From the NCBI RefSeq assembly GCF_000002075.1, contig NW_004798259.1:87752-151751 (forward strand): DNA of 64,000 nt. Direction: 5' to 3'. Made by a program: the position numbers and the translations under genes. Positions 26,601 to 38,600 of this stretch are shown here, in pieces; position 1 is the stretch's first letter; each line of letters opens with the position of its first letter. The notes below the pieces were generated by a model. The model had not been told where the DNA came from. It saw only the letters and a list, made by a program, of their open reading frames with translations, and made no database searches. The DNA comes from Aplysia californica (lineage: Eukaryota > Mollusca > Gastropoda > Aplysiida > Aplysiidae).

Positions 26601-29600
26601 CTTGGAATTTAAGCCTGTACTTCATTATCTTAAAATGCTTGACCAGTATCATTTTTTACAATTTGTTCAAAGTTGTTTTTTTACTCGTTCCTCTCGAGTT
26701 TCCTCTACTTTTTTCACAGAAGTCAACTACATTGATAATATGTGTTCTGTTGTTTTAGTTCTCCACACTGAGACTGTTTTTGTTGTAGAAACACTGATTA
26801 TCTTGCCATGGTTTTTCACAGATTTCTCAAGTTCTTTTTCTTAAACTAATTTATGCATAGCACCCAACTATTTAGGCATAGTGTTTGAGTGACCCCAGCT
26901 TGAAAAGTAACTGCGTGAATTCGAATATTTTGATACCAAATGATGAAGGGACAGTTGAATTTTGTGCTACAAATCATTTTTACTCGTCAGAGAGATTTTC
27001 CTTTGTTTGATATCCACTGTGGTGTCAACATCATCAAATGAAAGCCGTAAAAATCAACCTCCGAATGAAAAGCAAGCCCAAAAGTACACTTTTGCTCATT
27101 TTGCGAAGTTGTTCTATCTTTTTAATCTTCAGACAATTCCTCTTATCCTTCACTAAGTTTTACGCCTCCCGGGCTATTTTTCCCTTGCTCAAAATCACGT
27201 TTTTCATAGTGTGGTATGTCGCCCAGTTATTTGGGCGCCCTGCACGAATAGGTACGTCAAAATTCTATATGTCAAGTAACAATATGCTTAGTTATAGTGT
27301 GGTTTTTGCTATTATTGATGGCATGCCGTAAGTTGGATGGTTTATCAGGTTCTGATATATATTGATTTACACATGGGATTTTGGTTGTTTCTTTTGTAAG
27401 GCAGTGAAAGATGCCTTTCATGTTGTAATGAATGGCTCCACACTGAAATTCTCAGAGGCAATTTACATTCCTGGAATGTCTGTGTTTTGTTCCTGTTTGA
27501 TTAATCAGGACACAACAATTGTTCTTTAATTCCACATCTTCAACATAGTGTCTCGAAAATTACACATAAATAATGAAGGGAGTTCTTGCAGTCGGGTGTT
27601 CGTGTTTTGGTCCTGATGCTGATTCCGGACTCTGCGTGGAACAAGCGTTGAAACAATGTCAAATTTAATCTGCTACACAAAGTGGTATGACTTTACTCTG
27701 CACCTCGCCAGCACTTGTTTTGTGTTGTTTGTACATATTTGGGATTGTGCAAGACTACTCTGAACCGGTCACCCTGGAGATTTGGTTCTCTTGGTTTGTT
27801 GATGATACTTTTGTGTCAGTCGTTCGTGTTAATGATACCTTTTCATTTGTTCATGTTATTGATACATTTTCATTTGTTCATGTTATTGATACCTTTTCAT
27901 TTGTTCATGTTATTGATACCTTTTCATTTGTTCAAGTTAATGATATCTTTTGTGTTTTGTTTCCCTCACCTTGCTTCCACCTGTCGTTGGATTGGAATTG
28001 CTATAGGTGCGTATTTAGCGTGTTGATTGAAGGTTCTCTATCTCAATGTTCTTTTCATTACTAACTCTTTAGGTGTGTGTGCGTGTGTATGTGTACATTT
28101 GCGTGAGTACATACATGTGTGTCAGTGACAGGTCACGTCAGTGTGTACTATGTTGTAGTAGCGGACTCACACAGCAGTTGTGCATAGTAACTTACAGTAG
28201 TAGGCTTTGATGTCTGTCTCAGACTTTTCGTTTGTCATGTGCCTCCATCGTGATACAGTCTGTAGCAGCACGAGGTAGATTCCTTATCGCATGAACTGTC
28301 TGTCTCCTGTCTCATCGTTCCAGCGGTCAAGTATTCTTTCAGTTTTTTTCTGCTGGTTTTGACAAAAATATGAGTGGTTGGTCTGTGAATGTTCCTTGGT
28401 GTTCTGCTCTTTTCCTTCTTTTCAGTGTCTTTGTTGATCCGTTGCTGTTCTTCTGTGAAATGTCGCTGCTGTCATGCAGCTTCATCAGCAGCTGAAACAA
28501 CAACAACAACTACCACACCAACAACAACAACAACACCACCACCAAAGCAAAAGTTTCTTTTTGGCAAGCCGGGCTCAGAACTTCTGAGTTGGCCTTGGTG
28601 TGATAGTTTGTCTTTGTGTAGTCTTTGATAGAAAAGATGTGTAGCGAGCACATTTTTTGCGGGTGTAAATGTTCACTTCCTTGTCTCGATCATTCATATG
28701 TTTTATACTTAGACTCTGTTCTCACAAAGACTGCTATAAAGACACAAATTTATATTTATGTGAAGTTTTAAACTGTCAGAGCCATTTGTCCAATCACATG
28801 CCCTGCTCTGTGAATGTAAACAATGTATGATCTATCTGAAAAAAGGATATATATATATATATATATATATTTATATGATATATATATCTTCTGTAAGGAA
28901 AATTTATTTTTCCTTTCATCACTGGATATTCAAAGCCATTCTATCAACGCTGACTTTAATTCCACAGTAGTAATGTTGTTATGGAGTAGAATTAAGAGGT
29001 GGCGTCAGTGCCCTAGTGGTGAGATTGCAGGTACGGAGATTCGAGCCTCAGCTCGGTCTGACGTTTTGTCCTTGGGAAAGGCCCTTTACACGAATTTCCC
29101 ACTTGGCTTGATCCTTTCGGAGATGGACACTACACTCAGAGGTCCTGCCTCTTAAATGACTTAACAGTGTGGATAGGGGTGTTAAACCTGTACCATTTCA
29201 TTTCATTAGAATTAAGGCCTTATACTGTTGCTGTAGCGTACACCTACCTCTATCCATCTGTAGCCTAAGTAATATGTGCCTATTACCTTTTCTATCTTTG
29301 TCTGTTCTGTCTTCCCTTCCCCACTCCTTACCTTTCTTGACACGGACTCCTGTGATCAGTCTCTTGTTTAGTCGGTTATCACTGTTCTTTTGATTGTCCC
29401 CTGAACAAATGCTTCATAAGCTTAAGAATAATACACATGCCTATAACGCCAATGTGCTCAGCAAGACTCCCATTATCGCATGTTTATTTTTGTGCAGCTT
29501 ACTTATACTGAAATTGATTAAAAGGTAATAATAAAGTCCAGATTAAACTAACAAATAATGAATAAGGATATTGCCAACAATCAACGCCAAACTAGTTAAC

Positions 29601-32600
29601 GCTCATGTTATTGTAGTTGATGAAGTTATCCAGAATTATGAAATCCTGATTCATTTAGTAAGCTGCGCTGGTTCTGTGGTTAGGTTTGGCTCAGGAAAGT
29701 TCTCAACCAAGCGTATATTTCTTTCACTGTCAAACTATGGCATTGTTTACGAGTGAACTGCCGCCTAGAACAAAAAAATTAATGTTCCTTGATTTAGATT
29801 TATATAATAACCCAAATCTGAGTTGACATGATATAAGAAAAAAAGTTTGAGAGAAAGTGTTCAAGGAACTAACAAATTTTTAATGGTATTTGGTGTTTTA
29901 TTTTAAGGGATGGAGTATTTTGAAACTGATTCACGGATTTATTTTTTGTAATCTAGTTAAAATGTCCTTTCCTATAGATGTATGTCTGAATGTATGTTTC
30001 TGATAATTGTATCGAGAGGTCCCTGTTTTTCACTTGCATCCTTTGGAGAATCAAAGGCACAAACTGCACCTGACACCAAATGTAAATTTTCCAACTGACC
30101 TCTGTAACAAACTTCTTCTCTGTTTGGGCTATATTTCTACTTGAGTACGTGTCTGACACTTGCACCATGAAGATCATGGTCATCCCTCATTGTCTGTGTG
30201 GTTGGTTTGCTCCTTTCCTATAAAAAGTCTCTCGTCTCTATCTCCCCTCCTTCTTTTTTTTGTTTGTTACTCTCTTGTAACACCTCTAATCTTCGGCACT
30301 TATATGACCTTATTGTGTTGCAAGTGCCTTAAAACTCATACTAAAACAAAACAAACAGACATTGTCTGTGGGAGTAACACTGAGATGAACTACGCACAAC
30401 AACAAAAAAAGGTTAATTTTTTTCAAAGCTGTCCTAAAGAAAAAAAATTGTTCTCATTTCTTATTTCTGGTAGGAGTATGTTTGCAGTAGTTTGCATCTG
30501 TAGGGGTTCGTGGTAGTCGTACATCCTCCTGTTTGTTGACTCATCCCCGCACACAATTGTTTGCCCTCACTTCCTCTTACATTGGATCATTCCGGATTGC
30601 CAGATTGTCTCACGGTTTTTCTTTCCTTTTGTTCCTTTTTTTTTTTGGTTATTTCAGATTCAGGTAAGACCAAACAAAGAGCAAGCTGCTTTGTAGTAGT
30701 GTGTCTTTGCTCATTTGACTGGCATTAATTAACCCTCTTCTTTAGTTTTGTTGACTTCTCTTTTCTTTATTTTGTAACAATTAAGTCTTGCGTGTCCTTC
30801 ACCCTGTGCCTGTGGTGTGGAATCGCTGGGAGAAGGGGGGGAGGAGAGCTTTGTATAATTGTCACATTTATGATTATTTATGTAGACTGCACCTTGAATT
30901 ATGCTCCAGTTTGGTGTTAGCTTGCCACTGTACTCTCAAGTTTTTATACTTTCATCGTGCTTTTATAAATCTGTGTTTCACTCACTTCAATGAGATGTAG
31001 GGCCTACTAGTTTTCCCAAAACAAGTTGGTCAAGACTTTGGCTCATTAACAGTTAATAACAGAGAATTGAAATGTAGCGGATGAACCCCTGGTTAGATAT
31101 AAAGCTGTATTTATTATTGTCTGTACCGAATTATTTTACTGTAATCAACACTGTCCATGGCGTTTTGATGTTTGCTTTCAAGTGTGTTACTGATTCGTAT
31201 CGGAAAATGGAAAGCCTTTTATGAGAGTTTTTTCACAGAGCACAAACAGGTGTGACTTTACACGCTGCAGCAAGAATTTATTTTGTGTGCACGTCATTTA
31301 ACTTCAGATTATAATTCTATGACTTGATTCCTGAACCTGGCATTTAGAATTGTCATGGAGTGTATCCTGAGCCTACACACTTCTCTCTGTGGGCCTAGAG
31401 TGTATCCCAACCAGTCTTGTTCAGTGTCGGTGACATTTGCCTGTTGACTGTTTCATGTTTCCGGCACATTGTACTTATAAGCCTATCGGAAAGAGGAGAC
31501 AAATAGTATAATTGTACATACATATATATATATCAGAAAGAGGAGACAATAGTATTACATGTATTGCAGGCTACATATATCAGGAAGAGGAGACAAAAGT
31601 ATTACATGTATTGTAGGCTACATATTATATCAGGAAGAGGAGATCAAAGTATTGTATGTATTGTACACATGTATTACAAAAAGTATTTAAAAGTACAGAC
31701 AAGTGGGATTTTCTCTCTGTTCTACAGATGACATATCCTGCAACAGTCAGGCAGGCTTGTGTTTATGATATTTTAAGTTCTGAACTCAAATTAATCATCG
31801 AAAAATGGAGCTCGAAGAAATACTACTCATTAAAGAACTGGTGTTAAGTTGGGGGGGGGTTCAAAAGGCTGCCAGCAGAGTGCAATCACTAAATACATGG
31901 AGATTTCGAGGTTTGATTTTTTTAAAGTTAAAAAGAGAAGTGGGGATTGTTAACACTTTTTGGACAGTTGAAAAGTTTCAGCGTAAATTGAATGCCTCGC
32001 TTATATGGGATTTTTAAAATACTAGATCAGGTAAAAAGACAGAAGTTTCGCCAGGAATGCTTATTTCATCTGTAGAAGTTTTGAATTTATAGTGTGTATT
32101 CTGAAATAACAAAGTATGCCTTATACAATGAAGGGTAGGGCTTCTAGATTCAGGCTTCCTTTAAGCTGAAAAGGATTGGCAAGTCTTTCTGCTGTCTATC
32201 ATTGAGCGCATCTTGCTCACTGGAATGAAATGTGTCACGGCATGGTGGAATCAGGCGCTCGTCAATTTTTGGGCATAATGTAAGGTTATTGGTAGGACTA
32301 TTGTCTTAAAGCTTGCTTATTTGTGTTGCTCTAGATGAAAGAAATGCCCATCTATCTTGAATAGAAGTCGAGATATTTGTGATGGAAGGAGGTGGGAGTC
32401 GTCCGGTTTCAGTGGTAAAATTAGCGAGCAAATGGCCGCCAAAGCTTGAGAGTGCCTGAAAACGATAATATTACATATTTTGTGCCTTGAATCAACGTTT
32501 TTCTGCGAAATTCACATGGAAATGTGCTTTTAAATGGACACGAAAGGTATTGACCCTAATAACAAAATTTAGATAAAAATTGCCAAACTGGTGGGAAAGT

Positions 32601-35600
32601 GCCTGTTTCTTGAATTCCATTATTTTGACGAGTGCCTGATTTCCTCATGATTCCTCACAATTGTTTTCATTTCCCTCGTGTTAAGCAAGCATGCTGTCCT
32701 GGGTGGGTGGTGGATGTGTTCAAAAGTAACTTGTAAGGTTTTTAAGTCATTTTTTTCTTCTCCTTTGTGCACTAAAGAGTATGTCGCTTGGTTGTTGTTT
32801 TTCAGCCTCAAAATGAATACCATTGAACTTTTAAGTGGGTTTTATGTCTCGTGGAGATAACCTTGTTGGGAAAATCTTTATTTTAAAAAACCCATCCCAC
32901 TGTAGTATATCTAACAGAATGCAACTGTAGTTATTTATTCGGTTTGTACAATGAGCAATAGTTTTCAAATAATGTCGACTCAACAGACTACAATCAAGAA
33001 ATATCTTTTTCATTTTTCAAACAGATAGGGAATTTATCTTATTTCGTAATTAATATATTGCAGTGGAATCTTTGGTCAGAGTGTTGTAGTTTTTATTTTT
33101 CTGCCTCTGACCTGTGTGATTCTGCACTTTCCATAATTGATTTGACCTTATCATCTTCTGTAACTCTCGTAGAGTATATTAATCTCAAACTCTGTTAATT
33201 CTCTTTTGTCAATTAACCTTATATCCCTATGTCTTTGCTCTTGTAGAGTCTGTTCACAGTGGGTGAAAGGAGAAAGATGGGGATGGGAGGAAAACCCTAT
33301 GTCTCTTCTTTACGCAGAGGCCTTCTTACAGCTGCATCATTGATGCGTTGGTAGCCAAGTGGCTAGGCTACCGGACTCGAAATCGTGAGATTGCGGGTCC
33401 AGGAGTTCGAGCCTCAGCTCAATCTGACGTTGTGTCCTTCGTAAAGACACTTTACACAAATTTCCCACTTGACTTTGTCCTTCTGGAGATGGAAGTTAAA
33501 CTCGGAGGTCCTGCCTCTTAAATAACCTAATAGTGTTGATAGGGGCGTTAAACCCATACCATTTCACCATTTTCAGAACTGCATCACAAATCATCTCTCG
33601 TGTGTGGTGTACTTACGTACATCAGCATCCTTTGCTTCCTGGTAGTTCTTGCACCTTGTTTGTCCGTGCACCCCTTAAGCAAGGGAGTTGGAAGGTGCCC
33701 CTGATAGGTCCTACTTCTTTTCTTTCCCTCTGTTGTTCTTAGCTGACCGTGAGGGTGGTTGGAGGGCACCATTGGTAGGTCCTTTTTTCTTTGCTTTCCC
33801 TGGTGTTATTTCTGTCTACCTGTCTTGCTCTCTCCCTGCACTAAATGACCATTATCCGTCGATGTGCTTCTCCTTATACAAACTCAATGAGCTAGCTAAC
33901 TGTTTCCCAGTTCCTTGCACTAAATGACCGTTATTGTGTAAATGTGCTTGAAGTGGCATCGGTAGTCTAGTGATTAGGCTGCCGGACTCATTATCATGAG
34001 ATTGTGTGTTCGGGGCTTCAAGCTTCAGCTCGGTCCGACGTTGGGCCCTTGTGAAAGACGCTTTACACGAATTTCCCATTTGGCACGGTCCTTTCCTTTT
34101 GGAAATGGATGTTTAATTCGGATATTAAATAACCTAATAGTGTTGATAGGAGCATTAAACCTATACCATTTCACCCTTTCCCTTCCTTGGAAGTGTCATC
34201 AACAAGGCAGGGGGAACAGATAAAGACATCAAGGTCAGAATCCAAAAGGCAAGAGCAGCATTCATCATCTTCAGGAATATATGGATGTCTAAGGAACTTG
34301 GATTGAACACCAACGTGAGGCTCTTCAAAACAAACTTGAAGACTGTTTTACTGTATGGTTCAGAGACATGGAGGCTCACAGCATCAGCTTCAAGAAAACT
34401 TCTGAGCCTCATAAATGGATGTCTGAGAAGGATAGTGGGGATCAAGTGGTATGATAGAGTCACCAATGCTCAACCGTGGGAAAGAACAAGCCAAAGGTCA
34501 GTATAGGAAGACATACAGGTGAAGAAATAGAAATGGATTGGGCACACAATGAGGAGACCCCCAACAAGCATCGTCAGACAGGCTTTTACATGGAATCCAC
34601 AAGGAAAACGTAAGAAAGGAAGACCAAAGATGACATGGAGGCGAGCAGTACAAACGAAAATGGAAAAGGTGGGGAAACCATGGCAACAGCTAGAAAAGGA
34701 TGCACTGGACTGGGTTCGCTCAAGAAATGTTGTTGATGGCCTATGCTCCACTGGGAAAAAAAGGACAAGAGAGATTTCACCATTTCACAAAGCACCTGGT
34801 TAGATCACCAGACCTTGTGCCAAAAGGATTTTCACCTCCTGATACCTGTTGTACAGTGTGGCTCTGGAACGTACCTTTCCACACTGTCCATGCTCATGAC
34901 AAAGGCAAAGGATACTGCTCAGCCACCAGCTAGTGGGAGGTCCCGCCTCTTAAATAAACTAATAGTGTGGATGGTCGTTGGGTTTTCTGGGGTGGTTTGT
35001 CCCTTCTTTCCAAAGAAACATCTGTCATTATGATCTCTCCTCCTCCTCCTTTTTTTACGTTTATCACTCTCTTGTAATACTTCCTGTCTTTGGCACTTAT
35101 ATGACCTTATTGAGTTGCAAGTGCCACAAATCTCTTACTAAAACTAACCTTATAGTGTTGATAGAGGCGTTAAACCCATACACTTACACTTACTTAGCCA
35201 TCAGCTGTACCTTATTCAACTGTTGCAGGAACTAAGTGTTCTGTCTGGGAAGCACTTATTAGACACTCTAATTTAGCCACCTATTTATTATGCACATTAC
35301 TTTTTAAATCCATGTATATTTATACTTAATTCATATTTATTCATAGCATCAAAAATATCATTGTTGTATTCTATTCATTTCTTTATTTTCTTGGTTAGCA
35401 AGTACAGATTCATGTGAATGCTGCTATATATATATATATCTATATTTCGTAACTCTGGCACCTGAAATAAGGGACTATGGGAAAGTTGTAATTGTTATTT
35501 TGAGCATGTACAATGTATTTGTACTTTAAATTTGATACTTTTCCTCTCTCTTTAACAGGCTGTCTCCTTTTTCCCCTCAATTTTAACTCTTTTCAGGTTA

Positions 35601-38600
35601 TCTTCAAAGTGAGGACCTATTGTTAAAAGAAATGTATGCAAATATAATTACATCCTGAAAGAGTTTAAACCAAAACTTTGTTGCAATGGATGAATAAGAA
35701 ATTAAAATTTGTATTACATGAATATGTGGACAGACTAGTAAAGTGAAACACTGTGTTAATGAGTCTTTTACCAAAGTGCAGTTTTAAAAGCTGATTAAGC
35801 CTCAGTTTCTCTTTTCATATGTCCAAATGAGACCTAGGAGTGCTTTTCCCTATTGCCGTGTATAATAAATAAATTACCCTTCTGGTCATTTTGTGTTTGC
35901 TTCTGGCAATTAACAGCATCTGTTCTGTGGAGATCCCTTTGCAATTCTGTCCTGTGAATATGCATCAGAATTTGAGTCTTTAAAAGCTTGTTGGATTTTG
36001 TTTTGTGGAAAATGAATATGCATTTATATATATTCGTTTTTGTCTATTTATTTATCGTCTTTGTACATTTTGTAATAGTTTGAATATTATGTGTACAATA
36101 CTCTGGGTAAAAGCTAAATTTCTTTTTTTCAGATTCACTCACATTTTTTATAAACTTTGTATAACTGCCAGGTTATATACTGGTTAGCCATCTCATGTTA
36201 ACAAAGGATGATATCTCTTTCAGGAATTTTTTTTTTTTTTTTTTTTAACTTTTCCTACTTTTCCATACAAAGTTGCTTTACAAGACTTTTGTTTTTGCTG
36301 TGAACATTTTACTAAATGGATCAATTAATTTAGATTTTTTTCCAGCTAATGTTTCTTTTTTTCTGATGAAAGCTGTTAAATTTAATATAACTTGATCTGT
36401 GGAACAAAGAAGTAGTCAGAAAGGATTTTGCAAATTCTGTGACACATATCATCAGGAGAGACCTACCATGGAACAGTGGAACAATGCTTACACTATTTTT
36501 CTCACTTAACCTGTTAAAGTTATACTTTACACAAAGCCTTTGGGTAATGATGTAAATGGTTCTTTTTAAGCACAAGGGGGCTATCCCGAAAAATGTTGTT
36601 TTGAGAAAATGGAAGATAAAGTTTTTGCCCCTTGTTTAGTTTCTTTAAAAGACAAGACAAGGAGAGTTTTCTCTATAACCAAACAAATATACGCACCAAT
36701 GAAACCAAACTTCTCCTATAGATAGGGCAATGCCCACTTTTGGTGTAGGTCAAGATTTCTGGAAACCCCTGAAATCAGGGTTAGCCGGCTTGCTCTTAAA
36801 AGCGACCAAATAACTTAACGCCGTCCACTCTACCTCCCAGAACCTCCACTTCATGAAAAAAATCCCACCCGGCGCTGAGGCAGCAAACATCTTTGTGGGC
36901 GAGGTGGAGTATCTGAACCACCAGATCGTGGCTTTTGTGCGACTCTCCAAGGCTCAGGTGCTGGGTGACCTCACAGAGGTTCCTGTGCCCTCACGCTTCC
37001 TCTTCTTATTGCTGGGACCGCTCGGGAATCAGAATAAGTTCCATGAGGTCGGACGCTCCATTGCTACGCTCATGTCGGACGAGGTGAGTGATTGGGTCTT
37101 GCTGTGTCTGTACTCTTTTCTTGTGAAATGGGAGCAGGTGGGTGGTTGGCAGGTGCTCTGGTGTGGTTTGTGTTCTTCTTTCCTATCAAACGTCTATCCT
37201 CTTTATCTCCCCTCCTTTTTTTTGTTTGTTACTCTCCTGTAACACCTCTAATCTTCGGCACTTATATGACCTTATTGTGTTGCAAGTGCCGTAAAACTCT
37301 AACTGAAACTAAAATGCGAGCATGTGATTTTTAGAAAATATGGATTTTACTTCAAATTTCAAAGGGATTATGCAAGGTTGATCACAGCAGATCTTTGACA
37401 TGTTGTACTCTTTATGAATAAAAGCAGTTTACACAATATAGATTCTACCATTAATCGTCCTCAGCCATGAAAGAAAAAAATGCGTTTTTTATTAGTTCTT
37501 TAAATATCCTGCAAAATCATTTTGAGAATGAAATTGCCTTAGACAAAGTGCCATTGAACTTGAAGAACCCCAGCTATTTTAGAAAGAAGACCCATGGGTT
37601 TTCGCTGTATTGTGAGATATGGGTCATTGACCAACACAGTCACCTAAGTGACTATTGAATGGAAGACAGACCAACAGGAGATATTGGTCTCTCGACCATC
37701 TAAAGCTCAAATGGGCAATTCCTGAGAAAGCGTAACAGCATCATGTAACAAAGAACACTGGATAAGTGTCTGGTTGTCTTATTCCTACAGTAGATCCAGA
37801 CAATGTTTACAGCTGAGAAATATGTAGCATAATATGCTCATTATAAAGAAATTGGCTAGCAGCTCTCTCCATTCTTGTCCTGTTCTCAGTCTCAGAGCAT
37901 CCCTGAGCTTAATAGATGTCCATCCTAGTATCTTTTCTTCTTTTTCTTTACCTTTCACTCCCCTTGGTGTCTTTGAAGTGATCATGTTTTAGATAGGCCC
38001 TATGACGAACAGTTGCCTAGAAGCTGTTTGATCTCGGAAGCTTCAAACAATTCTGAAGTATGACGAGTGTTTCCCTAGAAGTTAAGTCAGCTGTACTGAA
38101 GAGTAGGTTGTTTCCAGGTTTGTCATGATTTAGACCCACACTTATTCCCCTTCGTCCAGTGCCAGATCTTCGACATATTTTGGCGATCATGATTCTCCAT
38201 TCATTCCTTCTGATTTTTCCACGATACCCATTTGTTTAGGTTCTCTAAGTAGTTTGCTGCGGGCCTACCTCTGCCTCGTTCGCCTTCAATTTTGCCAGTG
38301 AGAGTTAGATGTTGAAGACCTTTACGTCTATTCAGGTGTCCCAAAAACTGCATTTGTTGTTTTAAAAAATGTTTGGGTAACCCCGTGCAGATTTTCCACG
38401 ACGTGGCGTACCATGCTCATAACCGCGAGGATCTTCTTGCCGGTATTGACGAGTTCCTGGGTCAGGTGACTGTGCTGCCCCCTGGCGAGTGGGATCCCTC
38501 GATCCGTATTGAACCACCCAAGTCTGTGCCATCTCAGGTGAGTGCATTGCCTTCTTGTCTTTGGGATATTCCATTCCAGTTTGTTCTATTTTTTAGAATT

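Larger units (their letters stand above)
24201..36840 (+). other. Intron 7, the longest intron (12.6 kb)
   Basis: Contains CA tracts, 27-bp and ~49-bp minisatellites, three D SINEs, two A copies, E copies, an H MITE, a LINE fragment, an F MITE and, near its centre, a 6-nt candidate microexon or ratchet point. No full-length coding exon was found. Confidence 0.75.

Noticed and set aside
27828-27952. Regular repeats considered as a CRISPR-like array
   Set aside because: Units are contiguous without spacers and the setting is an animal intron; it is a minisatellite.
34285-34803. Frames with YGSETW and GRPKMTWRR considered as a host gene
   Set aside because: This is the C-terminal end of a LINE, broken by stops and frame change.
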